Under the pieces are notes generated by a model. It was not told where the DNA came from, searched no databases, and saw only the letters and a list, made by a program, of their open reading frames with translations. Positions 1-6,313 of a stretch of DNA of 12,640 nt are shown here, in pieces. Each line of letters opens with the position of its first letter. Position 1 is the first letter of the stretch. This stretch comes from Alphaproteobacteria bacterium UBA998. Lineage in GTDB: Bacteria; Pseudomonadota; Alphaproteobacteria; Rickettsiales; UBA998. The position numbers and the translations under genes are program-made. The stretch covers positions 17,200 through 29,839 of the forward strand of contig DBAY01000037.1 of the NCBI GenBank assembly GCA_002291925.1, in the 5' to 3' direction.

Positions 1-444
1 TATGACTATGTGCTGATCGACTGCCCGCCCTCGCTGGGCCTGGTGACGGTCAATGCCCTGGTTGCCTCCCAGTCCGTGTTCATCCCACTGCAATGCGAAT
101 TCTACGCGCTGGAAGGCCTCAGCCACCTGCTGAAAACCATCCAGCTCATCAAGCGCAAGCTGAACCCGGCCCTCGATATTCTTGGGATCGTGCTCACCAT
201 GTATGACAAGCGCAACCGCCTGACCGAGCAGGTCGAAGACGATGTGCGCAGCGTGCTGGGCGAACAGGTCTGCAAGACGGTCATCCCGCGCAACGTGCGG
301 ATGTCCGAAGCCCCGTCGTTCGGGAAACCCGCGCTGGTCTATGACATCAATTGCCGCGGCTCGCAGGCCTACCTGAAACTCGCCCGCGAAATCATCCGCA
401 AGGAAGACATCCGGATTGACGCACCCGCCCAGACTGCGGCATAA
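1..444 (+). CDS. parA: Chromosome partitioning ATPase ParA, 3' part (5' end outside window)
   Basis: This is the last 147 codons of a ParA/Soj-type P-loop ATPase; the N-terminal part with the deviant Walker A motif lies left of the window. The fragment opens with YDYVLIDCPPSLGL, the Walker B/switch II segment (DCPP) of ParA, followed by TVNAL. Near the C-terminus RNVRMSEAPSFGKP and YLKLAREI are typical of chromosomal ParA. The family normally has about 260 residues, so a little over half is present. ParA uses ATP-dependent binding to nucleoid DNA, with ParB-stimulated hydrolysis, to move the origin region. The TAA stop lies 34 nt before parB, so the two are very probably co-transcribed. The chromosomal rather than plasmid type is inferred from the housekeeping genes that follow. 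I am confident of the identity. Confidence 0.95.
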   Translation, partial: YDYVLIDCPPSLGLVTVNALVASQSVFIPLQCEFYALEGLSHLLKTIQLIKRKLNPALDILGIVLTMYDKRNRLTEQVEDDVRSVLGEQVCKTVIPRNVRMSEAPSFGKPALVYDINCRGSQAYLKLAREIIRKEDIRIDAPAQTAA

Positions 445-478
445 GGGACGGATTCGTCGCTGACCATAAGGGGATGGC

Positions 479-1381
479 ATGAGCAACGCACCGAAAAAAG
501 GGCTGGGCAAAGGCCTCTCCGCCCTGATGTCCGAGGATTACAGCACCGCGATGGGTGAGGACGTTCCCGCCACGGGCAATACGCTTCCCCTCGGCGAAAT
601 CGTTTCCGGACGCTACCAGCCGCGCCATAAGTTCAGCGAACAGTACCTTCAGGAACTCTCCGACTCCATTCGTAAGAATGGCATCATGCAGCCCATTCTG
701 GTGCGCAAGACCGAGGCCGGCAAATACGAGATCATCGCCGGGGAGCGCCGGTGGCGGGCCGCCGGGATGGCCGGGCTCACCGAGGTGCCGGTCATCATCA
801 AGGACATCGATGACAAGCAGGCGCTCGAGCTGGCGCTCATCGAGAACATCCAGCGGCAGGACCTGACCCCGCTGGAAGAAGCCTCCGGCTATCAGCGCCT
901 GATGGATGAATTCAGCTATACGCAGGAAGAGCTGGCGGGCACCGTCGGTAAGAGTCGCAGCCACGTCGCCAACCTGCTGCGCCTGCTCAGCCTGCCGGAG
1001 AAAATCAAGGCGTATCTGGACGAAGACAAACTCACCATGGGCCATGCGCGGGCGCTGCTGAATGCCAAGGACGCTGAAATGCTGGCCGACGAGGTGGTGA
1101 AGCGCGGCCTCAATGTCCGCCAGACGGAAAATCTCTGCCGCACCGGACTGCCGACCGGCAAGGAGCCCTCCGGTGCGCCGCGCCGGGCGGGCAGCACCGG
1201 CCGTTCCTCCGCCGCGCGCGATAAGGACCCGGACATTCTCGCGCTGGAAGAAACCTTGTCAGAGAATCTCGGCCTCAAGGTCAGCATCAACGACGAAGGC
1301 CAGCACGGCCAGATTATCATCTCCTACGATTCCCTCAGCCAGCTCGATGACATCCTCCGGCGTCTTGGCGGCGGCGCTTAG
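479..1381 (+). CDS. parB: Chromosome partitioning protein ParB
   Basis: This 300-residue protein has full family length. It begins KKGLGKGLSALM (residues 6-17), the usual ParB N-terminal segment that contacts ParA. The ParB/Srx domain follows, with YQPR at 46-49, GERRWRAA at 88-95 (the CTP-binding and clamp-forming motif) and ALIENIQRQDL near 119-129. A helix-turn-helix at about 147-172 (YTQEELA then KSRSHVANLLRLL) should bind parS, and the last 45 residues resemble the dimerisation domain. ParB loads at parS, slides as a CTP-dependent clamp and stimulates ParA. The ATG at 479 has AAGGGGA at 468-474 as a likely ribosome-binding site; another ATG at 474 is out of frame. The 3' end overlaps the PPSR gene. 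I saw no parS-like palindrome in the window, so its sites must lie elsewhere. Confidence 0.97.
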   Translation: MSNAPKKGLGKGLSALMSEDYSTAMGEDVPATGNTLPLGEIVSGRYQPRHKFSEQYLQELSDSIRKNGIMQPILVRKTEAGKYEIIAGERRWRAAGMAGLTEVPVIIKDIDDKQALELALIENIQRQDLTPLEEASGYQRLMDEFSYTQEELAGTVGKSRSHVANLLRLLSLPEKIKAYLDEDKLTMGHARALLNAKDAEMLADEVVKRGLNVRQTENLCRTGLPTGKEPSGAPRRAGSTGRSSAARDKDPDILALEETLSENLGLKVSINDEGQHGQIIISYDSLSQLDDILRRLGGGA

Positions 1382-2243
1382 CCAGCTCAGCGGCGCGCAA
1401 CGCCGGTTCCACCTACATCTCGTCTCCGATTCCACCGGCGAGACGGTGAGCAGCGTCGCGCGCGCGGCGCTGGCGCAGTATGAGGGTATCGAACCGGAAG
1501 AGCATATCTGGTCGCTGGTGCGTACACCGAACCAGATGAAGAAGGTGCTGGCCGGCATCACCGAGCATCCGGGCGTGGTGCTGTTCACGCTGGTGGACAA
1601 GGAACTGCGCGACATTCTGAAGCAGCATTGCCATCAACATAACCTGCCGTGCGTGCCGGTGCTGGCGCGGGTAATCTCCGAGCTCACCGCCTATCTGGGC
1701 ATGCAGACCATCGCGCAGCCGGGCAAGCAGCATGAGCTGAACGAGGATTATTTCTCTCGCGTCGAAGCCATCAATTTTGCGCTGGCGCATGATGACGGGC
1801 AGGCGACCTGGGAGCTGGAAGAAGCGGACGTAGTGCTGGTCGGCGTCTCGCGCACCTCGAAATCGCCGACCTGCGTGTACCTGGCCTATCGTGGTTACAA
1901 AGCGGCTAACGTGCCCTTCGTGAGCGGCGTGCCGTTGCCGGAGGGGCTGGGGCAGCTCAAGCGGCCGCTGGTGGTGGGCCTCACCATCGACCCGGACCGG
2001 CTGCTACAGATCCGCACGACGCGCCTGCAATCCCTGACGGGGAAGGGGGAGACGAATTATGTCGACCTTGAGCAGATCCGCGCCGAAGTCACCGAATCGC
2101 GAAAGGTGTATGCCAAGTACCATTGGCCCGTCATCGATGTGACGCGGCGTTCGGTGGAAGAAACCTCGGCTACCATTATCCAGTATTACCAGAAACATTA
2201 CGAAAAGCGGATCCAGCATGGCGGCCAGAACGGGCAAGGCTAG
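1347..2243 (+). CDS. Pyruvate phosphate dikinase / PEP synthase regulatory protein (bifunctional Ser/Thr kinase and phosphorylase, DUF299)
   Basis: Members of this family inactivate pyruvate phosphate dikinase (PPDK) or PEP synthase by ADP-dependent phosphorylation of an active-site threonine, and reactivate it by phosphate-dependent dephosphorylation. This sets flux at the pyruvate/PEP node. The match starts at RRFHLHLVSDSTGET (residues 19-33) and includes the P-loop GVSRTSKSP at 166-174. From the ATG at 1347 it has 298 residues, slightly longer than the usual 270-280, so the first 15 or so residues may not be native. The start overlaps the end of parB by 35 nt and has no clear Shine-Dalgarno; TTG at 1365 is an alternative. 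The reading frame stays open to an ATG at 1113, but the extra residues there are only parB read out of frame. The 3' end overlaps aroE by 26 nt. The sequence alone does not tell whether the target is PPDK or PEP synthase. Confidence 0.9.
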   Translation: MTSSGVLAAALSQLSGAQRRFHLHLVSDSTGETVSSVARAALAQYEGIEPEEHIWSLVRTPNQMKKVLAGITEHPGVVLFTLVDKELRDILKQHCHQHNLPCVPVLARVISELTAYLGMQTIAQPGKQHELNEDYFSRVEAINFALAHDDGQATWELEEADVVLVGVSRTSKSPTCVYLAYRGYKAANVPFVSGVPLPEGLGQLKRPLVVGLTIDPDRLLQIRTTRLQSLTGKGETNYVDLEQIRAEVTESRKVYAKYHWPVIDVTRRSVEETSATIIQYYQKHYEKRIQHGGQNGQG

Positions 2244-3090
2244 CCTCGTCGGGCTGATCGGCCAGCCGGTGACGCACTCACTGTCGCCGGCCATTCACGA
2301 ATACTGGATGGCGCAGCACGGCATTGACGGAACCTACATCCCATTCCGCCACGCACCGGGGGCGATGCCGGAGCTGCTGCGAGCGCTGCGGACGCTGGAT
2401 TTACGCGGCTTCAACATCACCGTGCCCTATAAATCAGAGATGCTCGCGCATCTGGACAGCATCGATCCCGAGGCGAAGGCGGTCGGCGCCGTCAACACCG
2501 TAGTGGTGGAGAAGGGGCGCTGGCATGGGCTGAATACGGATGGCAGCGGGTATCTGCGCCACTTGCAGGCCAGCACTTCCAAGGCGCAGCTGCAAAGCTG
2601 CATCCAGGAATCATTGGTGCTGGGCGGGGGAGGGGCGGCGCGCTCCATCGTCGCGGCGCTGATGCGGGGCGGGGCGCAGCATCTCACGGTCTGCAACCGC
2701 AGCTACGAGAAAGCCTGCGCGCTGATTTCACATCTGCAACCGCTGGCGCGCGGCACACGGCTCAGCGCCCTGCCGTGGGAGCGCCGGCAGGAGGCCGTGC
2801 CAAAGGCCGGGCTGCTGGTGAATACCACCAGCCTCGGCATGGAGGGCCATGCGCCGCTGGAGCTCTCACTCGACGCCATGCCTGCGGGCGGCATCGTGAG
2901 CGACATCGTCTATGCGCCGCTGGAGACGCCCTTGCTGGCCAAGGCGCGGGCGAGGGGGCTGACCCCCGTGGAGGGGCTTGGGATGTTGCTGGGGCAGGCG
3001 GCGGAGGCGTTTCATGCGTGGTTTGGCGTCATGCCGGAGGTCACGCCGAAATTGCGCGCCCACGTACTCGCCATGCGGGAGGCGGCATGA
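2218..3090 (+). CDS. aroE: Shikimate dehydrogenase (NADP+)
   Basis: This enzyme reduces 3-dehydroshikimate to shikimate with NADPH in the cytoplasmic pathway to chorismate and aromatic amino acids. At 290 residues it is near family length. Visible motifs in order are SLSPAIHEYW at 21-30 (the two serines bind shikimate), NITVPYKSEM at 66-75 with catalytic Lys72, VGAVNTVV at 89-96, NTDGSGY with catalytic Asp108, the glycine-rich nucleotide loop VLGGGGAARS at 134-143, and NRS at 160-162 in place of the common NRT that contacts the NADP phosphate. GLGMLLGQAAEAFHAW closes the helical domain. The ATG at 2218 lies inside the PPSR gene (26-nt overlap), and the TGA stop shares ATGA with the coaE start, indicating translational coupling. 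In several alphaproteobacteria a maf gene lies between PPSR and aroE; here there is none. Confidence 0.96.
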   Translation: MAARTGKASLVGLIGQPVTHSLSPAIHEYWMAQHGIDGTYIPFRHAPGAMPELLRALRTLDLRGFNITVPYKSEMLAHLDSIDPEAKAVGAVNTVVVEKGRWHGLNTDGSGYLRHLQASTSKAQLQSCIQESLVLGGGGAARSIVAALMRGGAQHLTVCNRSYEKACALISHLQPLARGTRLSALPWERRQEAVPKAGLLVNTTSLGMEGHAPLELSLDAMPAGGIVSDIVYAPLETPLLAKARARGLTPVEGLGMLLGQAAEAFHAWFGVMPEVTPKLRAHVLAMREAA

Positions 3091-3698
3091 TCCGCATCGG
3101 GCTGACCGGCGGCATCGCCACCGGCAAGAGCACGGTGGCCGCCCAGTTCGCCCTGCTCGGCGTGCCGAGCTTTGACGCCGACCAGGAGGTGCATGCCCTG
3201 CTGCGGGACGAAGGGCCGGTGCGGGACGCCGTGGCGGCACGGTTTCCGGAGGCGGTGCAGGAAGACCGCATCGACCGCCGCGCGCTGGGGCGAATAGTGT
3301 TCAGCGACGAGGCCGCGCTGACGGCGCTGGAAGCCATTCTCCACCCGGCGGTGCAGGCCTCCGAGCGGGCTTTCGAACAGCGGCTGCGGCGGGTGGACCA
3401 ACCCTGTTTCATCGCGGAGATTCCCCTGCTGTTCGAGGTGGGAGCCGAGCGCCGGTTTGACCTTACGGTCTTCACCTCCTGCCCGCCCTGGGTGCAGGCG
3501 CGCCGCGCGCTGGCCCGGCCGGGGATGACGGAAGAGAAATACCGCCATATCATGCAGCGGCAAATGCCCGCCCATGAGAAGCGCAAGCGCGCCGATGTCG
3601 AGATTTTCACCGGACTGGGCCGGGCAGAATCGCTGCGGCAGGTCAAAGCCCTGCTGAACCAACTGGGCGCTGGAAATTTACGGCGGGACACGGCATAG
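3087..3698 (+). CDS. coaE: Dephospho-CoA kinase
   Basis: CoaE phosphorylates the ribose 3'-hydroxyl of dephospho-CoA with ATP, the last step of coenzyme A synthesis. The 203-residue product begins MIRIGLTGGIATGKST, the family's N-terminal P-loop (Gly13, Lys14, Ser15), then FDADQEVH around 29-36, matching the conserved DAD substrate segment. IAEIPLLFEVGAERRFD in the middle and RPGMTEEKYRHIMQRQMP near the C-terminal third correspond to the CoA-binding and lid region. The ATG sits in an ATGA overlap with the aroE stop, so translation is probably coupled. The N-terminal family signature fixes the start; an upstream ATG at 2775 in the same frame would only add out-of-frame aroE sequence. The final residues GNLRRDTA look unconserved. 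Confidence 0.96.
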   Translation: MIRIGLTGGIATGKSTVAAQFALLGVPSFDADQEVHALLRDEGPVRDAVAARFPEAVQEDRIDRRALGRIVFSDEAALTALEAILHPAVQASERAFEQRLRRVDQPCFIAEIPLLFEVGAERRFDLTVFTSCPPWVQARRALARPGMTEEKYRHIMQRQMPAHEKRKRADVEIFTGLGRAESLRQVKALLNQLGAGNLRRDTA

Positions 3699-3724
3699 TC
3701 CGTCCCCTCAGCAGGAGGGACAGC

Positions 3725-4075
3725 ATGGACATTGAACGCATCGATGCCGGGCCGCGCATGAGCGAGGCGGTGATTTATAACGGGGTCATCTACACCTCGG
3801 GCGTGGTGGCGGACACCACCGTGGGCCAATCCGTCTACGAGCAGACGAAGGACATCCTCGCCCAGATCGACGAGATTCTGGCGAAGGCTGGCAGCGACAA
3901 GTCGCGCCTCCTGAAAGCCAATATCTGGCTCACCGACATGGCCAGCTTTTCCGAGATGAACCGCGCGTGGGACGCCTGGGTCATCCCCGGCCAGACCCCC
4001 GCCCGCGCCACCGTGGAGTCCAAGCTCGCCGCCAAGGGCTATGACGTGGAAATCATGATCGAAGCGGCGGCGTAG
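3725..4075 (+). CDS. RidA family protein, YoaB-like
   Basis: This 116-residue protein belongs to the YjgF/YER057c/UK114 (RidA) family of small trimeric proteins; archetypal RidA hydrolyses reactive enamine/imine intermediates from PLP enzymes. The overall sequence resembles E. coli YoaB more than archetypal RidA: the N-terminal IERIDAGPRMSEAVIYNG, AQIDEILAKAGSDKSRLLKA in the middle, and the AWDAWV segment. The substrate-binding arginine of RidA is kept in TPARATVE, and the acidic residue in VEIMIEAA is present. Substrate specificity in this subgroup is not established, so deaminase activity is inference. A strong Shine-Dalgarno, AGGAGG at 3713-3718, stands 6 nt before the ATG, and the gene starts 26 nt after coaE, so it probably belongs to the same transcript. 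Confidence 0.9.
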   Translation: MDIERIDAGPRMSEAVIYNGVIYTSGVVADTTVGQSVYEQTKDILAQIDEILAKAGSDKSRLLKANIWLTDMASFSEMNRAWDAWVIPGQTPARATVESKLAAKGYDVEIMIEAAA

Positions 4076-4081
4076 GAAAGA

Positions 4082-4180
4082 GTGGAATACGGGAATTCGA
4101 GAATACGAGAATCTGGATTATGACCGGAAGCTCTGCTAGCGTTCCCGTATTCCATTATTCCTGATTCCCGTATTCCCACC
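4082..4180. repeat. Palindromic repeat between the RidA-like gene and dnaQ (element A)
   Basis: This roughly 99-nt inverted repeat fills nearly all of the 108-nt gap. The left arm contains GGAATACGGGAAT at 4084-4096 followed by a degenerate second unit (GAATACGAGAAT). The right arm carries two inverted copies of the core TTCCCGTATTCC, one beginning at 4142 and one at about 4165. The arms can fold into a long imperfect hairpin around the centre near 4125. The element is AT-richer than its neighbours and differs from the GTCA/TGAC elements downstream of dnaQ. Its right end is three bases from the dnaQ ATG, and no Shine-Dalgarno is visible there. I infer a mobile or amplified genomic repeat; other copies cannot be checked from this window. 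Confidence 0.75.
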
Positions 4181-4183
4181 ATT

Positions 4184-4894
4184 ATGCTCCGCGAAATTGC
4201 GTTCGATACCGAAACGACCGGCCTGAACCCTCTGGGGGGGGACCGGATTGTGGAGATTGGCTGCGTCGAGATGCGGGGCAATGTCCGCACCGGGCAGTTC
4301 TTCCATGCCTACATCAACCCGGAGCGCTTAGTGCCCGCCGCCGCCGCCGCCGTGCATGGGCTGACGGATGATTTCCTGCGCGACAAGCCGGTGTTTGCCA
4401 AGGTGGTGAATGATTTCCTGAAGTTCATCGGGGACAGCCCGCTGGTCATCCATAATGCCAGCTTCGACATGGGCTTCATCAACATGGAGCTGGAGCGCTG
4501 CAAGAAGCCTCTGATTTCCATGGATCGCGCGGTGGATACAGTGACCATGGCGCGCAAGAAATTCCCCGGCGCCCCAGCCTCGCTCGATGCGCTCTGCCGC
4601 CGCTTCAACATCGACCTCTCCCGCCGCACCCAGCACGGGGCCTTGCTCGATGCGGAACTGCTGGCGGATGTGTATCTGGAATTGCAGGGCGGCCGCCAGA
4701 CCCTGCTCGCACTGGAGACGGACGCGGCGATCACCGTCACTCCCGAGGTGGCGGCCAGCCAGACGGCGACGGTGCAGATCGAACGCCGCCATTTCTCCGC
4801 CAGCCCGGAAGAGGTCGCCGCCCACCGCGCCTTCCTCGCCAAGCTGAAAGACGCCGCGTGGTACCGGTTCGGTCTGCTGGAGAAGGCGGAGTAG
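4184..4894 (+). CDS. dnaQ: DNA polymerase III subunit epsilon (3'-5' proofreading exonuclease)
   Basis: DnaQ proofreads for the replicative polymerase as part of the pol III core. The 236-residue protein shows all three DEDDh exonuclease motifs: FDTETTG at 7-13 with metal ligands Asp8 and Glu10, VIHNASFD at 88-95 with Asp95, and HGALLDAELLADVYLEL at 151-167 with His151 and Asp156. After about residue 175 comes a linker and a C-terminal segment around HRAFLAKLKDAAWYRF, typical of the part that binds the polymerase alpha subunit. The ATG at 4184 puts the first beta strand (REIAFDTE) at the normal place, but there is no recognisable ribosome-binding site because a palindromic repeat ends three bases upstream. 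The gene may be translated leaderlessly or inefficiently. It converges on xerC across a repeat-filled gap. Confidence 0.96.
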   Translation: MLREIAFDTETTGLNPLGGDRIVEIGCVEMRGNVRTGQFFHAYINPERLVPAAAAAVHGLTDDFLRDKPVFAKVVNDFLKFIGDSPLVIHNASFDMGFINMELERCKKPLISMDRAVDTVTMARKKFPGAPASLDALCRRFNIDLSRRTQHGALLDAELLADVYLELQGGRQTLLALETDAAITVTPEVAASQTATVQIERRHFSASPEEVAAHRAFLAKLKDAAWYRFGLLEKAE

Positions 4895-4903
4895 TTTTTA
4901 TTG

Positions 4904-4971
4904 GTCACCCCGCATTTATTGCGGGGTCTCCCCGTGAGGATACGCCAGACCCCGGCATCCGCCGGGGTGAC
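4904..4971. repeat. Palindromic element B, GTCACCCCG...CGGGGTGAC
   Basis: This 68-nt element has 9-nt terminal inverted repeats, GTCACCCCG at 4904-4912 and CGGGGTGAC at 4963-4971. Each half folds on its own: CCCCGC (4908-4913) pairs with GCGGGG (4921-4926), and CCCCGGC (4950-4956) with GCCGGGG (4961-4967) over a 4-nt loop. The whole can therefore form two hairpins or one cruciform. Intergenic repeats of this kind are common in alphaproteobacteria. It lies 9 nt after the dnaQ stop and may serve as its 3' hairpin. Confidence 0.8.
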
Positions 4972-4987
4972 ACGCATTAAGAAATCT

Positions 4988-5068
4988 TCATCCTGCGAGG
5001 TGTAGCCTGCGCAGGATCTCCATCGTGATGCACAAAGATTCCGGGCCCGCTTCGCGTCCCGGAATGAC
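4988..5068. repeat. Palindromic element C, ATCCTGCG...CGGAATGAC (intergenic copy)
   Basis: This element of about 81 nt starts TCATCCTGCG and ends CCCGGAATGAC. The first half forms a hairpin between ATCCTGCG (4990-4997) and CGCAGGAT (5010-5017). The second half pairs CCGGG (5041-5045) with CCCGG (5058-5062) around GCTTCGC. The block 5036-5071 is identical over all 36 bases to 8682-8717 inside priA, and GCGCAGGATCTC (5009-5020) recurs at 8654-8665 there. The two copies are in the same orientation. The middle segment between the hairpins differs, as expected for a structure-conserved repeat. Confidence 0.85.
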
Positions 5069-5084
5069 GGAGGATAGAGACAAT

Positions 5085-5113
5085 GTCACCCGGCACTTGG
5101 TATACGGGGTGAC
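5085..5113. repeat. Short GTCACCC/GGGTGAC palindrome (element D, possible remnant of type B)
   Basis: GTCACCC at 5085-5091 is the exact reverse complement of GGGTGAC at 5107-5113, enclosing 15 nt. Its ends match those of element B (CGGGGTGAC), so it may be a deleted relative. A further CGGGGTGACAT occurs at 5231-5241, beyond element E; a type-B element interrupted by element E is another reading, but too degenerate to assert. Confidence 0.5.
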
Positions 5114-5143
5114 ATACTCAACCAGATTCTCCCACCCCCCGCT

Positions 5144-5220
5144 CCTCATCCTGAGCCTGTCGAAAGATAAGAGGCCCATGCCCGCGCTACACATCATGGT
5201 TCGACAAGCTCACCATGAGG
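5144..5220. repeat. Palindromic element E, CCTCATCCTGAGC...CTCACCATGAGG
   Basis: The 21-nt arms 5144-5164 and 5200-5220 are inverted repeats matching at 18 of 21 positions, ending with a perfect TGTCGAA/TTCGACA core. The right half folds into its own hairpin, CATGGT (about 5195-5200) with ACCATG (5212-5217); the left half is a decayed counterpart. Flanking CCCAC (5131-5135) and GTGGG (5226-5230) can extend the stem. Repeats containing CTGAGCCTGTCGAA and its complement are widespread in alphaproteobacterial intergenic DNA. Its ends are not GTCA/TGAC, unlike B, C and F. Confidence 0.8.
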
Positions 5221-5254
5221 GCGGAGTGGGCGGGGTGACATCGTTTATGCTGTC

Positions 5255-5326
5255 GTCATCCTCGGGCTCGACTTGAGGATCTCCGGGCAAGGGGCACAAG
5301 ATCCTCGGGTCATGCCCGAGGATGAC
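5255..5326. repeat. Palindromic element F, GTCATCCTCGGGC...GCCCGAGGATGAC
   Basis: This 72-nt element has perfect 13-nt terminal inverted repeats (5255-5267 and 5314-5326). Internally, ATCCTC (5258-5263) pairs with GAGGAT (5275-5280), and ATCCTCGGG (5301-5309) pairs with CCCGAGGAT (5315-5323) over a 5-nt loop. It ends 15 nt before the last base of the minus-strand xerC, so it may form a 3' hairpin on that transcript. The strong 9-bp stem suggests a well-preserved copy. Confidence 0.85.
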
Positions 5327-5341
5327 ACATCTCAAAAAACC

Positions 5342-6313
5342 TTACTCCTCCGCCTTTGGATGGGCGGTGGCGTAGGCGCTGAGGAGGCGTTCTGTGTCGA
5401 GATGCGTGTAGCGCTGGGTGGTCGATAAGCTGGCATGGCCGAGCAGTTCCTGAACATCACGCAACGAAGCCCCGGCACCCAGCAGATGGGTGGCGAAGCT
5501 GTGACGGAACGCGTGCGGGGTGGTGAAGTCCGGCAAGTCAAAGGCTTGGCGCAGGCTCTGCAACTGGCGCTGGAAGATGGCGGGCTGTAACGGTTTTCCG
5601 CGCGCGCCGAAAAAAACAGGCTGGGACGCTAAGGGCTTACTCGTTGAGAGGTACGGGCACGTATCCGCATACGCGCGTAACGCGCCACGGACGGCGGGGA
5701 GCAAGGGGACCACCCGCTCCTTGTTGCCCTTTCCGAGTACCCGTAATTCATCGCTATTCTGGGCAAGAATTGCCTGCCTCAGCCCCAACGCCTCGGAAAT
5801 CCGGAGGCCGCAGCCATAGAGCAGCAGCAGAATCGCCTTGTCACGCAACCCGACCCATTCCTCTGGCTGCCACGCGGCGATCTGCCCCAGCGCTTCCCTT
5901 GTCTCGGTGACATGGAGCGCCTTGGGCAGCTGACGGCCTTTCTGGCGGAGGCTCAGTTCGAAAATGGCGGTGCTGGTGGCCACCCCCTGCCGCTGCCAGA
6001 AACGGTGGAGTGCCCGTACCGCCGAGACAGCCCGCGCGGTGGAGGGCGGCGAGAACCCCTGCCGCGCTCGCGCAGCCACCCATGCCCGGTAATCCGAGAG
6101 GGTAAGGGGCTTCAGGTTCTCCAACCCAATCTCCTCTCCAAGATGCGCCTGAAGAAACGAAAGAAATTCCCGAGCATCGGCCAGATACCCCGAGACAGTA
6201 TGAGCCGAATAGCGGCGGATGGAGGCCAGATGCGTCGCCCACGGCGCCAGCAGCGTGGTGAAGTCCGCCACCTCCGGCGGCGCTACAGCGTCACCCCGTT
6301 GTCGTACAGGCAT
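5342..6313 (-). CDS. xerC: Tyrosine recombinase XerC
   Basis: XerC acts with XerD at dif to resolve chromosome dimers at division. The 323-residue protein has a SAM-like N-terminal core-binding domain (about 20-110) and a C-terminal catalytic domain with the full set: Arg171 in GCGLRISEAL, Lys195 in LGKGNKERVVP, His267 and Arg270 in PHAFRHSFATH, His293 in LLGHASLSTTQ, and nucleophile Tyr302 in RYTHLD. The position after a DUF484 gene supports XerC over XerD, an arrangement also known in gammaproteobacteria (yigA-xerC). The ATG at 6313 overlaps the DUF484 3' end by 31 nt and has GGAGAA about 9 nt upstream; the first 15 residues look unconserved and a GTG at codon 15 is possible. The stop is followed directly by the palindromic cluster. 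Confidence 0.93.
   Translation of the reverse strand: MPVRQRGDAVAPPEVADFTTLLAPWATHLASIRRYSAHTVSGYLADAREFLSFLQAHLGEEIGLENLKPLTLSDYRAWVAARARQGFSPPSTARAVSAVRALHRFWQRQGVATSTAIFELSLRQKGRQLPKALHVTETREALGQIAAWQPEEWVGLRDKAILLLLYGCGLRISEALGLRQAILAQNSDELRVLGKGNKERVVPLLPAVRGALRAYADTCPYLSTSKPLASQPVFFGARGKPLQPAIFQRQLQSLRQAFDLPDFTTPHAFRHSFATHLLGAGASLRDVQELLGHASLSTTQRYTHLDTERLLSAYATAHPKAEE

Larger units (their letters stand above)
4895..5341. other. Gene-free convergent gap filled with palindromic repeats
   Basis: These 447 nt between the convergent stops of dnaQ and xerC hold no credible gene. About 300 nt belong to four two-hairpin elements (4904-4971, 4988-5068, 5144-5220, 5255-5326), plus a shorter palindrome (5085-5113). 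Short open frames here, such as 5025-5276 on the + strand, merely read through these elements. The hairpins could act as a bidirectional terminator or protect mRNA 3' ends, but none is followed by a clean U tract. A run of T immediately follows the xerC stop on the minus strand, before rather than after the hairpin. Confidence 0.85.

Noticed and set aside
1113..1346. Extended PPSR start far inside parB
   Set aside because: The added residues are Arg/Ser/Pro-rich parB sequence in another frame and match nothing in the family.
1..1400. parS site near parAB
   Set aside because: I looked for a TGTTTCACGTGAAACA-like palindrome and saw none on either strand.
3520..3545. RPGMTEEK in CoaE resembles the peptide SRPGMTEK encoded by the repeat in priA, suggesting a third insertion
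   Set aside because: The segment aligns with the normal CoaE lid region of other alphaproteobacteria, and the bases outside GGGATGACGGA do not match the repeat.
3041..3829. Long minus-strand open frame of 262 codons opposite coaE, and similar ones opposite parB and dnaQ
   Set aside because: These are shadows produced by high GC; their products are Arg/Ser-rich and lack family features, while the plus-strand genes are certain.
5025..5276. Plus-strand open frame of 83 codons in the dnaQ-xerC gap
   Set aside because: It simply reads through elements C, D, E and F; there is no ribosome-binding site and no protein-like conservation.
4904..5326. Possible CRISPR array
   Set aside because: The repeats are different palindromes without a constant direct repeat or regular spacers, and no cas gene is near.
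4895..5341. dif site beside xerC
   Set aside because: No 28-nt XerC/XerD site with an 11-6-11 layout is recognisable; the palindromes have other sequences.
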